Assembly: GCA_041392505.1 (NCBI GenBank)
Contig: JAWKLX010000006.1
Span: 124,001-188,000 of the forward strand
DNA from: UBA6168 sp041392505
Lineage (GTDB): Bacteria > Bacteroidota > Bacteroidia > Chitinophagales > Saprospiraceae
DNA: 64,000 bases
Direction: 5' to 3'
In this document: in pieces, positions 16,730 to 25,920 of the stretch
How positions within the stretch are numbered: the first letter of the stretch is position 1
How the letters are laid out: each line of letters starts with the position of its first letter
Position numbers and translations under genes: made by a program
Notes under the pieces: generated by a model
Database searches by the model: none
What the model was told of the DNA's origin: nothing
Seen by the model: only the letters and a program-made list of their open reading frames with translations

Positions 16730-17740
16730 ATGAACTACCGCTACATCCATACTTCCCTTACCCGCATTTCCGGTTTGGAAAATAGCAATTATGAGGTCAA
16801 ACGTTTGCCAAGAATACAATGGGAAAGTGGCGATTACATTGCTGCAGAAATCATTGATGTTGGTTCTGATTCTCAGATAGAGCTCACCAGCGGCCGGATG
16901 ATCGACCCATTGAAAGGCGAAAAAGTGATCGGCGCTTTGGGCGTTCGGCATGCGACCTTAGAAGCTACCGGATCGTGGAAGGAAATCCCCAATTCTGGTG
17001 AAATGCACATGTTGACCGGAGCCGGACTGATTGGATGGATGACTTCCCTCTCGGTCTTTTCCCCTGTCCCAATCGGATTGAAATATATCGGGCATGTGAA
17101 AATACGTGGCCACAAAGTAACCATGCGACAGATGGTTCCCAAGATAGAATTAAAACCGTTGGACATACCCGTTGTCCTATTGGTCGGCACTTCCATGTCT
17201 GCCGGAAAAACAACGACAGCCCGGATCATCACCCGACAACTGAAGCTCATGGGCAAAAAAGTAGTAGCCGCCAAACTGACCGGGGCCGGCCGTTACCGGG
17301 ACATCCTCTCTGTCCACGATGCCGGTGCCGATTATATCTTCGATTTCGTGGATGCAGGCTTACCCTCTACGGTCTGTACCCGGGAAGAATACGTTGATGC
17401 CTACCACCACATGATAGCTTTGATGGCGAACACCGACGCGGAAGTAGCCGTCATAGAAATAGGCGCCTCCCCTCTAGAACCTTATAACGGCGATGTCGCC
17501 GTCCATCTTTTGCGAAATAAAATACGCAGCACCATCTTATGCGCTACCGATCCATACGCCGTTTATGGCGTCATGAAAAGTTTTGACCTGACGCCTGATC
17601 TCGTCAGCGGGCCAGCTACAAATACGTTAGCAGGAGTGGAGTTGGTCAGGAAATTATGTGGGGTCGAAGCGGCCAATTTGATGAACCCCGAAAATTTAAA
17701 AATTTTACAAAATGCCTTAATTCGGGATTTGGAAATATAA
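16730..17740 (+). CDS. P-loop NTPase of unclear function (DUF1611/DgcN-like architecture)
   Basis: A 336-residue protein with an N-terminal beta-rich domain (about residues 1-145) and a C-terminal P-loop domain: Walker A VGTSMSAGKTTTAR at about residues 151-164, then KLTGAGRYRD, the acidic VHDAGADYIFDFVDAG and VIEIGASPLEP. The order of motifs recalls DUF1611 proteins such as DgcN, which act with dipeptide epimerases in D-amino-acid metabolism, but I cannot confirm family membership. It is separated from the M20 peptidase gene by 2 bases, so a shared pathway around amino-acid conjugates is a reasonable guess. Confidence 0.6.
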   Translation: MNYRYIHTSLTRISGLENSNYEVKRLPRIQWESGDYIAAEIIDVGSDSQIELTSGRMIDPLKGEKVIGALGVRHATLEATGSWKEIPNSGEMHMLTGAGLIGWMTSLSVFSPVPIGLKYIGHVKIRGHKVTMRQMVPKIELKPLDIPVVLLVGTSMSAGKTTTARIITRQLKLMGKKVVAAKLTGAGRYRDILSVHDAGADYIFDFVDAGLPSTVCTREEYVDAYHHMIALMANTDAEVAVIEIGASPLEPYNGDVAVHLLRNKIRSTILCATDPYAVYGVMKSFDLTPDLVSGPATNTLAGVELVRKLCGVEAANLMNPENLKILQNALIRDLEI

Positions 17741-17775
17741 GAGCAATCTGTATGAAAACCCACCCCGCGTATTTA

Positions 17776-19203
17776 TCATCCCTCAACCAACAGTACCCAC
17801 AAAACAATCAAAACAGGGCCAACCAATCCTATCAACCAACCTACCGGACGGAAATCAGATTGTTTTAAAAAACCAGTGCTAAAAGCTATCGCACTCGGTG
17901 GCGAAGATACGGGCAAGAAAAAAGCGCAAGATGCCGATAACCCAATGACCAATGGCAGAACAATAGATTGACCGGGCACTAAAATGATGGCAAGCGGGAT
18001 CAATATAGTAGCGGTAGCAGTGTTGCTCATAATGTTAGAAAGCAATATGGTAATGATCGCAAAAACGACTAAAAGGACATAGAAGTTCATGTTGAAATGT
18101 TGTAGCTGCCCAACAAAATGAGCAGCAAGCCCTGTTTCTGAAATAGCCAACCCGAGGGAAAGACCACCAGCCACCAACATGAGGGTATCCCAGGGCAGTT
18201 GGCGAACATCATCGGCATTGATAATACCGAGCATGGTAAGCAGCATAATGGGTATACCGGAGACTGCTGCTACTGGAATGCCGTGTAAATTATTAGTAAG
18301 CCAGAGCATCGCAGTGACGCCCAGAACGATCAATACGATCCGTTTGCGGAGGTTTTCCTCCTCTTCAAATAGTGCTTCCCTCTCAACTTCCTGCGCTTCG
18401 ATAAACCCCGTTTCTAACTCCTTTATTTCCGCAGGGAATAACCTGTTCAAAAACCACCAAGTGGATAGTACAAGCAAGATAGAAATGGGTATGCCAAAGA
18501 CCATCCACTCCGTAAAACTGATGCGGATACCAACATTCTCCAACGAGCCGACCGCTATGGCATTGGGCGGCGAGCCAATGACTGTTCCCATGCCGCCCAA
18601 TGTGGAGGCGGCCGCAATGCCCAACAACAGGGAACGTCGAAAATTACTGCCGTCACCAAGTTGGGCCAACATCGGGGTGACCATAGCTATCATCATGGCA
18701 GCTGTCGCTGTGTTAGACATAATCATGGAAATAGCAGCTGTGGAAAGCATAATACCAAGCAGCAATTTTTCAGGCTTTGTGCCGAAACGACGAAGTGTCA
18801 ACTTGAACAAGGAAACGTCCAGCCCAACTTTTTTCATCCCTTCTGCCAAGAAGAACCCACCCAATAGTAACCACATCACACTGTCGGACCAAGTGTTTAC
18901 ATATTTTTTGACACTCTCCGGGTTGGTATTAAAATAGTCACTGCCCAACGAAAAGACCAAAAACCCAACGATCATGATACCAACGGCAAATGGGGGCACA
19001 GCTTCCGTCACCCACAGCCCCACTGAAAAAAACAACAGGAACATCACGTAGTATTGGCTTTCATTAAAAGACGGATCGCCCAATCTCCAGGTGAGAAAAA
19101 AGGCCACCAAAATGGAGCTAAGAAAATAGATGATTCTGGATTGATAGGCGACCACTCGTTTCATTTTTGTCAAGCGGGCGGAGGCTGTTCTGGAGTCGGC
19201 CAT
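17776..19203 (-). CDS. DASS/SLC13-family sodium:anion symporter
   Basis: A polytopic inner-membrane transporter of the divalent anion:Na+ symporter family. Both copies of the SNT substrate/sodium motif are present, in MSNTATAAMMIAM and MSNTATATILIPL, together with GSPPNAIAVGS and VSSPPSAIAFSTG, the paired hairpin-associated motifs. About 12 hydrophobic segments are visible. Substrates in this family are dicarboxylates, citrate or sulfate; none can be assigned here. I chose the ATG at 19203 (MADSRTAS) since the 14 residues added by ATG 19245 are not membrane-like. It converges on the P-loop protein gene with a 35-base gap. Confidence 0.87.
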   Translation of the reverse strand: MADSRTASARLTKMKRVVAYQSRIIYFLSSILVAFFLTWRLGDPSFNESQYYVMFLLFFSVGLWVTEAVPPFAVGIMIVGFLVFSLGSDYFNTNPESVKKYVNTWSDSVMWLLLGGFFLAEGMKKVGLDVSLFKLTLRRFGTKPEKLLLGIMLSTAAISMIMSNTATAAMMIAMVTPMLAQLGDGSNFRRSLLLGIAAASTLGGMGTVIGSPPNAIAVGSLENVGIRISFTEWMVFGIPISILLVLSTWWFLNRLFPAEIKELETGFIEAQEVEREALFEEEENLRKRIVLIVLGVTAMLWLTNNLHGIPVAAVSGIPIMLLTMLGIINADDVRQLPWDTLMLVAGGLSLGLAISETGLAAHFVGQLQHFNMNFYVLLVVFAIITILLSNIMSNTATATILIPLAIILVPGQSIVLPLVIGLSASCAFFLPVSSPPSAIAFSTGFLKQSDFRPVGWLIGLVGPVLIVLWVLLVEG

Positions 19204-19498
19204 AAGTGACTGTGTTTTGGGGTAAAAGTAGTGATTGGGAAACAATCTTTTAAATTGGCTTTGTTTTTGAAATGCACATATATCGATTATTTACCATGTA
19301 AGGTTTTTAAGTGCAATCTGCATTTGATTTCTAATTAACACTCAAAATGAGGTGTTGCTCCCCAACCGATCCTTTCCAAGCATACTTTTAGAAGACTACC
19401 CACTGACTTTCAATTACCAATTTCACTATAAGCACGTGTTGTTGAATTTATTCACCAGCATCTTTAAAATTCTATTTGAACACTATAAAAAATTACCC

Positions 19499-20593
19499 AT
19501 GAAAAAATTACTACTGCTTTTCACAGGCGTTTTTCTCGCTGTCTTTTTTGCAAAAGCACAAGCCCCACAGGCGGTTTGTTATCAAGCAGCAGCTAAAAAC
19601 GACCAAGGCGTTGACCTCGTGAACCAAGCTATTTCCATCCGGGCTTCCGTCCTTCGCAACAACCCAACTGGGGTCGTTGAATGGGAGGAAATCCACTCTC
19701 CGACCACCGACCAGTTTGGTCTTTTTACCATTAATATTGGAGAAGGCAATTCGACAGGAAATGGGGTTCAAGCCAATTTTGATAACATCAATTGGGGCAA
19801 CGGTGATTTCTGGCTACGCATCGAAATGGACCCACAAGGCGGGATGGATTTCGAATTGATGGGTGCTTCCAAAATCCTTTCCGTCCCTTATGCCCTCTAT
19901 GCCAACGGAGCTGAACACGCAGCGACCGCCAGCTTTGCCGACTCAACTAATGTGGCTCTCGTCGCCACCACAGCGATGGACGATAACGATAAAGACCCCA
20001 GCAATGAATTGCAGCAACTAGGTTGGAACAATTGCATTTTGAGCATTTCCGGCGGCAATGAAGTAGACTTGGGGGCAGGGATTTTTGGTGCACCGGGAGC
20101 ATCTTCTGATTTTCCGTTGGGTATCCTCGGAGAACATATCGTGCTGTTCGATCAGCCATATACCGTCCCCGATGCTAAAAATCTGTTCCTGACTGCAGCG
20201 GGCCCTGATATGGGCCTGAAAGCTATCAATAGTAATATGGTTGCTCACCCGACCTCTCCGAACATGCCGGTATTGCCTCCCGGCACGGAAGTCCAAAGTT
20301 GCTTTTGTACTGGTATTTTAATTGATACTCATTCCGATATTGAAGCAGTCATCATCGACCTCAACGGCCCAACTGGCTATACCGTACCAGATGGCAAAAC
20401 ACTTTTTGTGAAAAGCGGCATCCCAAATTCTTTGCCCGGCATGTTGAAAGTGAACGGAACTGAAATGGAGTTTTTCCGACCCAACCTGACCCGTGGTTCC
20501 CATATTGTCACCTTACCGGAAAATGTCACCATCACCAAACCAGCTCTTTATTCACAACTGGTTTTGACGGGCTACCTCGTTTCCAATAATTGA
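19499..20593 (+). CDS. Secreted protein with tail-fibre-like N-terminal repeat region
   Basis: A 364-residue exported protein with a clean signal peptide (KKLLLLFTGVFLAVFFAKAQA) starting at ATG 19499. The region YQAAAKNDQGVDLVNQ to LMGASKILSVPYALYANGA is a common module in Bacteroidota surface proteins that resembles the base of phage tail-fibre/collagen-like proteins. The C-terminal part carries two similar blocks (FDQPYTVPDAKNLFLTAA and GPTGYTVPDGKTLFVKSG), an internal repeat of unknown type. No T9SS sorting domain is obvious at the end. It is followed by a hairpin terminator. Confidence 0.72.
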   Translation: MKKLLLLFTGVFLAVFFAKAQAPQAVCYQAAAKNDQGVDLVNQAISIRASVLRNNPTGVVEWEEIHSPTTDQFGLFTINIGEGNSTGNGVQANFDNINWGNGDFWLRIEMDPQGGMDFELMGASKILSVPYALYANGAEHAATASFADSTNVALVATTAMDDNDKDPSNELQQLGWNNCILSISGGNEVDLGAGIFGAPGASSDFPLGILGEHIVLFDQPYTVPDAKNLFLTAAGPDMGLKAINSNMVAHPTSPNMPVLPPGTEVQSCFCTGILIDTHSDIEAVIIDLNGPTGYTVPDGKTLFVKSGIPNSLPGMLKVNGTEMEFFRPNLTRGSHIVTLPENVTITKPALYSQLVLTGYLVSNN

Positions 20594-20621
20594 TTCAAAT
20601 TTTTAGTAATTGAATCCATCC

Positions 20622-20654
20622 AACGTCGGCAGGGTTTGTAACCCTGCCAACGTT
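20622..20654 (+). terminator. Hairpin after the secreted protein gene
   Basis: Stem aacgtcggcagggtt (20622-20636) pairs with 20640-20654 with one mismatch and a 3-base loop, located 29 bases after the stop codon. The tip reads GGTT-tgt-AACC, like other hairpins in this window. Confidence 0.6.
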
Positions 20655-20697
20655 ACATTCGAGGCTCTTTTTATCAACCTGTTTTAAGCAGATTTCA

Positions 20698-21903
20698 ATG
20701 AAAGATATTTTATATAAAACACTATTTGCCCTGCTCGTTTTTGCTTCGCAAAACCTTAACGCTCAATTCATTGCAAGAAGCACTTTCTGCGCAACTGGGC
20801 CAACTTGGTCGAATGGTGCGGGCATTTTAACTACCACTTTTGGGCAGTGCCCGGGATGCACCACTTTGTCGTCAAATAGCAATTTTTTGACCCAGGGTTT
20901 TCAACAGCCAAGCAACGAGCCTTGCTTGATCGTGGGAATCGATTTTTTGGAAACAACCGACAACTGCGGCACTGTGTATGACTTCAGTTTTACGGGAAAT
21001 GCAAACGTGGACGAGGCCGAGTTCAAATGGAACTTCGGGCCAAACGGCTTCCCGCAAACTTCCAATCTACCCAATCCGCAAGGTGTTTCATTTACCAGCA
21101 CGGGCATCGTTTTTCTGAGCTTGCAAGTAACCGAGGGCGATTGTTCCCAACAGTCTATCATCAGTATTGATGTGCCAAGCACTGCATTTTCCACCTATGC
21201 CATTCCTTATCCGGTCAATTGCAAAAACGGTGACGATGGTTATATCGAAATAAAGACTACGGGTGGCGTTGCACCGCTCACTTACGCTTGGTCAACGGGT
21301 CAGCAGACGGACTTTTTGGACAACCTATCCGCAGGCGATTACTCCTATACCGTCACCGATAACAATGGCTGCGAAGCCACCAATGTCGTTACCTTATCCG
21401 AACCAGATGGTCTCCAAGCGGACGTCATTATCACCAACGAAACCTGCAAAGGTGACCTTGATGGAAGCATTGAAGTAACCATATCGGGCGGCACGGCTCC
21501 GTACAATTTGCAATGGAACAATGGCGAAGTAACCGCCTCCCAATCTGGCCTGACCTCTGGTGATTATGCGCTGACTATTACCGATGCAGACGACTGTGTA
21601 GGAGAGTTCATCTGGTCGCTCGGCCTGTCCTGTGACTTGCGCATCGAGGACGTGCTTTCTCCTGATGGCGACGGCATCAATGAGACTTGGATCGTCACTG
21701 GCATTGATCAGTTTCCCGACAACGAAGTGTCCATTTTCAACCGCTGGGGGCAACAAGTATGGCAGACCACAGCTTACGCCAACGACTGGTCAGGCACCAA
21801 TGAAGACGGCGAACCGCTGCCTATCGGCGCTTATTTCTACGTGTTGAAATTGAATGATCCAGAAGACCAAATCTTTTCTGGATCGATCACTCTTGTAAGA
21901 TAA
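20698..21903 (+). CDS. SprB-repeat surface protein with T9SS type B sorting domain
   Basis: A 401-residue exported protein. After a signal peptide (to about residue 22) and an N-terminal domain with several cysteines, it has a PKD-like stretch (about residues 80-155), two SprB-type repeats (DGYIEIKTTGGVAPLTYAWS and the following DGSIEVTISGGTAPYNLQWN) and a C-terminal type B sorting domain: LSPDGDGINETW, FNRWGQQVWQT, WSGTNEDGEPLPIGAYFY. Type B domains direct T9SS secretion and normally need a SprF/PorP partner, which is encoded directly downstream. Likely an adhesin-like or gliding-related surface protein. Confidence 0.85.
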   Translation: MKDILYKTLFALLVFASQNLNAQFIARSTFCATGPTWSNGAGILTTTFGQCPGCTTLSSNSNFLTQGFQQPSNEPCLIVGIDFLETTDNCGTVYDFSFTGNANVDEAEFKWNFGPNGFPQTSNLPNPQGVSFTSTGIVFLSLQVTEGDCSQQSIISIDVPSTAFSTYAIPYPVNCKNGDDGYIEIKTTGGVAPLTYAWSTGQQTDFLDNLSAGDYSYTVTDNNGCEATNVVTLSEPDGLQADVIITNETCKGDLDGSIEVTISGGTAPYNLQWNNGEVTASQSGLTSGDYALTITDADDCVGEFIWSLGLSCDLRIEDVLSPDGDGINETWIVTGIDQFPDNEVSIFNRWGQQVWQTTAYANDWSGTNEDGEPLPIGAYFYVLKLNDPEDQIFSGSITLVR

Positions 21904-21959
21904 ACTCGTTAGCGGACATCCACTATTAACCTTGATCCAACAGCAACCAGATCTTTTCT

Positions 21960-23570
21960 ATGAAAAAAATAATACTCCTTTCCCTGTTGTTTTTTATTTC
22001 CCAACTGCTGCCTGCGCAGCAATATCCATTGTTCTCCAACTATCAAATAAACGCGTATGGTTTTAACCCGGCCATTGCTGGTTCGACCTCTTATTGGAAC
22101 GCCGCCGCTACCTACCGTACCCAATGGGTCGGCATTGATGGTGCTCCAACGACACAGGTGGTCTCCTTACATGGGCCTGTTAAATCACTGGGTATGGGCG
22201 GTTATTTTTTCAATGATACAGCGGGCAAATTGAAACGGACTGGCGGTACGGCAACGCTGTCCTACGGTCTACGGTTTGGCGGTGCGGGTGAGTTGCGGGC
22301 AGGTGCGGGCTTGAATGTTTTCCGTTTTGGGGCAACCAGCGATGCTTCAACTTCGGGCACTCCCGACCCGCTCCTGATGAACAACATGGGAACGACATTG
22401 ACCGACTTGTCGGCAGGCATTTACCTCCACCTCGACAATGGTTTTTACATCGGCATTTCTGATCCGCAGATGTTGCGCCGACAAGTGAATTTTTCAGACG
22501 AAGAAGGAATGGATAAGGAGTTGGTGCCGCACTATTATTTGATGACTGGTTATCGTTTTCAATTGTCAGAAAAAATGGCGTTGGAGCCTGCACTATTAGT
22601 AAAAACAACGGATGCAGTCTCGTTGCAATACGATCTTTCCCTCCGGGCGGTTTTCAACCAAAAATTTTGGATTGGAGGCACCTACCGGCACAAAGCCGCC
22701 GCCGCAGGAATGGTCGGCTACGACATCACGCCAGCCATCAATTTAGCCTATGCCTACGACCTAACGTTGAACGATTTAAAAGAAGCATCTTCCGGTAGCC
22801 ATGAGATTACGGTAGGTTTGAAATTTGGCCACCCAAAAGACCGGGACGAAGATGGCGTTGTCGATAAAAAAGACGAATGCCCCGATGAACCCGGCCTCAA
22901 AGAACTGAACGGCTGCCCACCACCGATCGTCGAAGCGGACCAAGACAAAGACAAGGACGGCGTCCTTAATGCTTTTGACAAATGTCCCTACACACCGGGG
23001 CCAGCCGAAAATCAAGGCTGCCCACTGAATGGCGACCGCGATCAGGACGGCATCATTGATGGCATCGACCGTTGCCCCGATGAATATGGTTTGGCCATTC
23101 ATGAAGGCTGCCCTTTCGAAGATGCCGATGGCGACCTCGTGGCCAATGATTTGGATGAATGCCCGTTAACACCGGGAGATCCCGCAAACAATGGTTGCCC
23201 GAAAGCATCCGAATCCGAACTGGCCATCCTCGAATTGGCCGTCCAAAATCTTTACTTTGATACCAATGAATCTTTGATTAAAAAAGAGTCTTTCGAGACC
23301 ATGGACAAGCTGGCCAAACTTCTGGTCCAGCAACCTACCTACCGCATGAAAATAGAAGGCCATACCGACAGCCGAGGCGGAGCAGCTTTCAATTATCAGC
23401 TGTCAAAAGACCGGGCTTTTTCCGTTAAAAATTATTTGATCAATAGTGGTGTGTCAGAAAATCAATTGATCGTAGAATATTATGGCGAGACCAAACCAAT
23501 CGTTTCCAATATGACGGAGGATAAGCGCAAATTAAACCGGAGGGTGGAAATGACGTTTGTCTGGGAGTGA
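21960..23570 (+). CDS. PorP/SprF-type outer-membrane protein fused to TSP3 repeats and OmpA domain
   Basis: A 536-residue protein with three parts. Residues 1-300 are a PorP/SprF beta-barrel: signal peptide, QYPLFSNYQINAYGFNPAIAGS, YRTQWVGIDGAP, and YDLTLNDLKEASSGSHEITV. Residues about 300-410 hold four thrombospondin type 3-like calcium-binding repeats (DEDGVVDKKDECPDEPG and relatives). Residues about 420-536 are an OmpA-like peptidoglycan-binding domain with EGHTDSRGG and LNRRVEMTF. It lies 56 bases after a gene for a type B sorting-domain protein, the usual genetic pairing of SprF with its cargo. The fusion would tie the barrel to peptidoglycan. A strong terminator follows. Confidence 0.88.
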   Translation: MKKIILLSLLFFISQLLPAQQYPLFSNYQINAYGFNPAIAGSTSYWNAAATYRTQWVGIDGAPTTQVVSLHGPVKSLGMGGYFFNDTAGKLKRTGGTATLSYGLRFGGAGELRAGAGLNVFRFGATSDASTSGTPDPLLMNNMGTTLTDLSAGIYLHLDNGFYIGISDPQMLRRQVNFSDEEGMDKELVPHYYLMTGYRFQLSEKMALEPALLVKTTDAVSLQYDLSLRAVFNQKFWIGGTYRHKAAAAGMVGYDITPAINLAYAYDLTLNDLKEASSGSHEITVGLKFGHPKDRDEDGVVDKKDECPDEPGLKELNGCPPPIVEADQDKDKDGVLNAFDKCPYTPGPAENQGCPLNGDRDQDGIIDGIDRCPDEYGLAIHEGCPFEDADGDLVANDLDECPLTPGDPANNGCPKASESELAILELAVQNLYFDTNESLIKKESFETMDKLAKLLVQQPTYRMKIEGHTDSRGGAAFNYQLSKDRAFSVKNYLINSGVSENQLIVEYYGETKPIVSNMTEDKRKLNRRVEMTFVWE

Positions 23571-23601
23571 GGGTTATTGACAAATAACCGAAATAAAATT
23601 T

Positions 23602-23643
23602 TAAATAAACGGGCTTGGTTACGTAACCAAGCCCGTTTATTTA
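23602..23643 (+). terminator. Perfect palindromic terminator after the PorP/SprF-OmpA gene
   Basis: A 42-base perfect palindrome, arm aaacgggcttggttac, ending 73 bases after the stop codon and followed by a short T/A stretch. As RNA it forms a very stable hairpin with GGTT-AACC near its tip. Confidence 0.75.
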
Positions 23644-23697
23644 TTGGGAAATATAAATTGAAGTTATTGATTCCTTTTTATAAAAATAAAAAATTAA

Positions 23698-24538
23698 GAA
23701 CCTGTTTAAAAATTTAAAGTCGGCATTTGAAAAAGAGCGGGAATCGCTTTATCTTATTGGGTAAAAACGACCAAGTTATGTATCCAACAGATTTAACCGA
23801 TTCCCAGTGGGAAGTTATGGAAGACATTTTAAATGACCAACGAAAAAGGAAATATTCCCTCGGGACATTCTCAACAGGATATTTTATCTAAAAAGGGCAG
23901 AGTGTAATGGAGGTTGATCCCAAAAGAATATCCCCGTTCCTTAGCTGCTTTTATTATTTTAGGAAATGGACAAAAGATGGGACATGGACAAGGATAAACA
24001 AGGCTTTGGTGGAACTGTACAGGGTTAAAAAAGGCAAGAAGCTAGGGCCAAGCGTCGGGATCATTGATTCCCAGACAGTTAAATCGAGCGAATGGGGCGT
24101 CCCCGAAAAAGGGTTTGATGGGGGGAAATGGGTCAAAGGGAGGAAACGCCATATCGTAGTTGATTCTCTGGGCAGTATTTTGGCGGTTATTGTCCATAAT
24201 GCAAAAATGCACGACAGCAAGGGCGCTGCGATTTTGTTAAAGGCATTGTTCGACCAAAAATACCACACGATATTTAAAATAATTGCGGACAGTGCATATA
24301 GGGGCGTCATCCATTTAATAGCCGCAGTTTGTTATGGTTGGATGATCGAGGTTTTTGCAATTTCCAAGAAAAAAGAATTTAAGGTCATCCCCCAAAGATG
24401 GAAAGTGGAGCGGACATTCGGATGGTGCAACTGGGATCGGCGACTGAGCAAGGACTATGAATGCGACACAGATTCAGCCGCCGCTTTTGTGTATGTAAGC
24501 AATATTCACAGATTAATTAGAAAATTTTAAACAGGTTC
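23698..24538 (+). mobile_element. IS5-family insertion sequence, 841 bp, decayed
   Basis: Terminal inverted repeats gaacctgtttaaaa (23698-23711) and its exact complement (24525-24538) bound the element. It is flanked by TAA on both sides (23695-23697 and 24539-24541), a 3-base target duplication that fits IS5-type elements. The ends are intact but the transposase is broken by several frameshifts, so it could move only in trans. Confidence 0.85.
23777..24530 (+). pseudogene. IS5-family DDE transposase, multiple frameshifts
   Basis: Translation starts MYPTDLTDSQWEVMEDIL and would continue in other frames as RDILNRIFYLKRAEC, then WRLIPKEYP, then FLSCFYYFRKWTKDG. This needs at least three shifts: near 23860, near 23906 and near 23930. 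The long last frame from about 23935 to 24530 is open and keeps the DDE residues: aspartate in GIIDSQTVKS, aspartate in IADSAYRG and glutamate in KVERTFGW. One programmed frameshift exists in some IS5-group elements, but three shifts indicate decay. Confidence 0.85.
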
Positions 24539-24562
24539 TAATTGTCCCAATAATACTTGCAA

Positions 24563-24781
24563 TTAATAAAGAAAGAAGAGCCCATAGGAAATTCTTATTG
24601 GATAATATTTATCATTTATTTTTAGAAAATAATTCAGGACAAAATTAATTAAACAAAAAACCAGCACTGGAATTATTGAAAAAATAAATACTCCTAATGA
24701 CCGTAATAATAGGCTAAATCCAATGTCTTTAATTAAAATTTGATGATCTTCTTCTCGACCAATAAAAAAATAAGAAGCCAA
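24563..24781 (-). other. Possible small membrane protein or remnant
   Basis: A 72-codon reading frame, or about 92 codons if read back to the previous stop near 24840, with two to three hydrophobic segments (SLLLRSLGVFIFSIIPVLVF). There is no ATG; only a TTG at 24781. Upstream codons also encode a hydrophobic helix (ANCIIIIIGSFLIYW), which suggests a true coding past with a lost start. It lies in the decayed zone between the IS and the broken HEPN gene. I do not recognise it. Confidence 0.3.
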
Positions 24782-24848
24782 CCAGTAAATTAAAAAACTA
24801 CCAATTATAATAATTATACAGTTGGCTATGTGGATCCATTTTCATTTA

Positions 24849-24912
24849 TCACATATTCCTCCGATACTGCCCCCACTTCAAACAATGCATTCGTAATCCT
24901 GCCCAATGAGCA
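24849..24912 (-). repeat. Diverged second copy of the icmF 3' end
   Basis: Bases 24849-24900 align with 25921-25972, the last codons and stop of icmF: both begin tcacatattcctccgatact and share acttcaaacaa and gcattcgt. There are small gaps and several substitutions, and copy 1 no longer keeps the reading frame (two bases are missing in its C run). It brackets the broken HEPN gene on the side away from icmF. Confidence 0.75.
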
Positions 24913-24974
24913 GAAGTACTTTACCATTTTTACATTTCGTACAGGATGATGAATTGGCCATGGTCGTAGTGAAG

Positions 24975-25901
24975 TCAACATTCTTTCAAATCTTTGAAAA
25001 GCTCTGGTTCAATCAAAGATTGGATAATCAACTTTCTGGTAATCTCACGGAGTATTTTTTCGGTGTTTATCTTACTTTTAAATGGCTGCAATTCACCTCT
25101 ATTAAAATCGGGTTCATCCCCATGCACCACCTTGCTTCTGTAAGAATAAAGTTTCCCAATTGTCTTTTCTAAGGATAAATCTCCCACAAACTTAGTCAAA
25201 TCAAGTTTCTCGCTCATTCGATTATTGTACAGATTGATTTTACTCTTTAGTTGTCGTGTGATTGAGTCTCATGGGTCTTTTGGGTCGGGTTTGTGTGCAA
25301 GCAATAACTCCCAGATGACAAAATACCTAAAACTCTAATTTGGGTGAAATGCGAGATGGAATCTATAGTAAGGTATGCTTGTACGACTTGGTTATCAATC
25401 AAATTCCCCAAATTGTAAATGAATATCGCTTCATCTAAATCCTGTTTGGTTATTACTGATACATTACTTTCCGATATTCGTTCAAGCCATCGAGGAGAAG
25501 TCTGTAAAAATTGAAGGCTGCGATTTGATTGATTGTGCTATATGTATTAGTCAATGTCCATTTTCTTTAACGAAAAAATTCTGAATTCCGGTTCTCAATT
25601 CAGTTTTTGATAACAAAAAGGCATGAGACAACCTATTTGTATCAAGGTTGGTTTCTTCAAACGACTCAATTAACCAGTACAGCCATTTTTCATGAGGCAA
25701 ATAGGAACATTTACCTTCAATGACTTCACATTCATACTTCCTCAAGTCTATACCACCAAAATGTAATTGAAGGCCTTCCTTTATTTTTTCAATTTCAGCA
25801 GAATTTGCTCGTCGTATAGATTTCCCCGGTAACAACTCGTAAGGTGTTTCAAAATCAAAATTGATTCTGTCAATAATAAAAGTAACTACCTTTTTATCCA
25901 T
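24975..25901 (-). pseudogene. Broken HEPN-domain gene (abortive-infection-like)
   Basis: The gene starts at ATG 25901 (MDKKVVTFIIDRINFDFETP), 20 bases after the icmF stop, and runs in frame to about 25551. Coding then resumes in other frames: SPRWLERISESNVSVITKQD (near 25440-25490), FRYFVIWELLLAHKPDPKDP, a TGA at about 25272 where tryptophan would fit, then DSITRQLKSKINLYNNRMSE to the true stop at 24975. The last part has RSKVVHG, an RX4H motif of HEPN RNases, in the LY-RSK-HG setting typical of Abi/ApeA-like proteins. At least two frameshifts and one nonsense codon are needed, so it is dead. It may have been an anti-phage gene. Confidence 0.72.
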
Positions 25902-25920
25902 AGAGTTTTTTGTTAAAATA

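Noticed and set aside
24906..25172. Plus-strand frame containing FLHFVQDDE
   Set aside because: It overlaps the icmF-end copy and runs antisense to the HEPN remnant, whose frames show real homology. The phrase itself is common in repeat-derived spurious frames.
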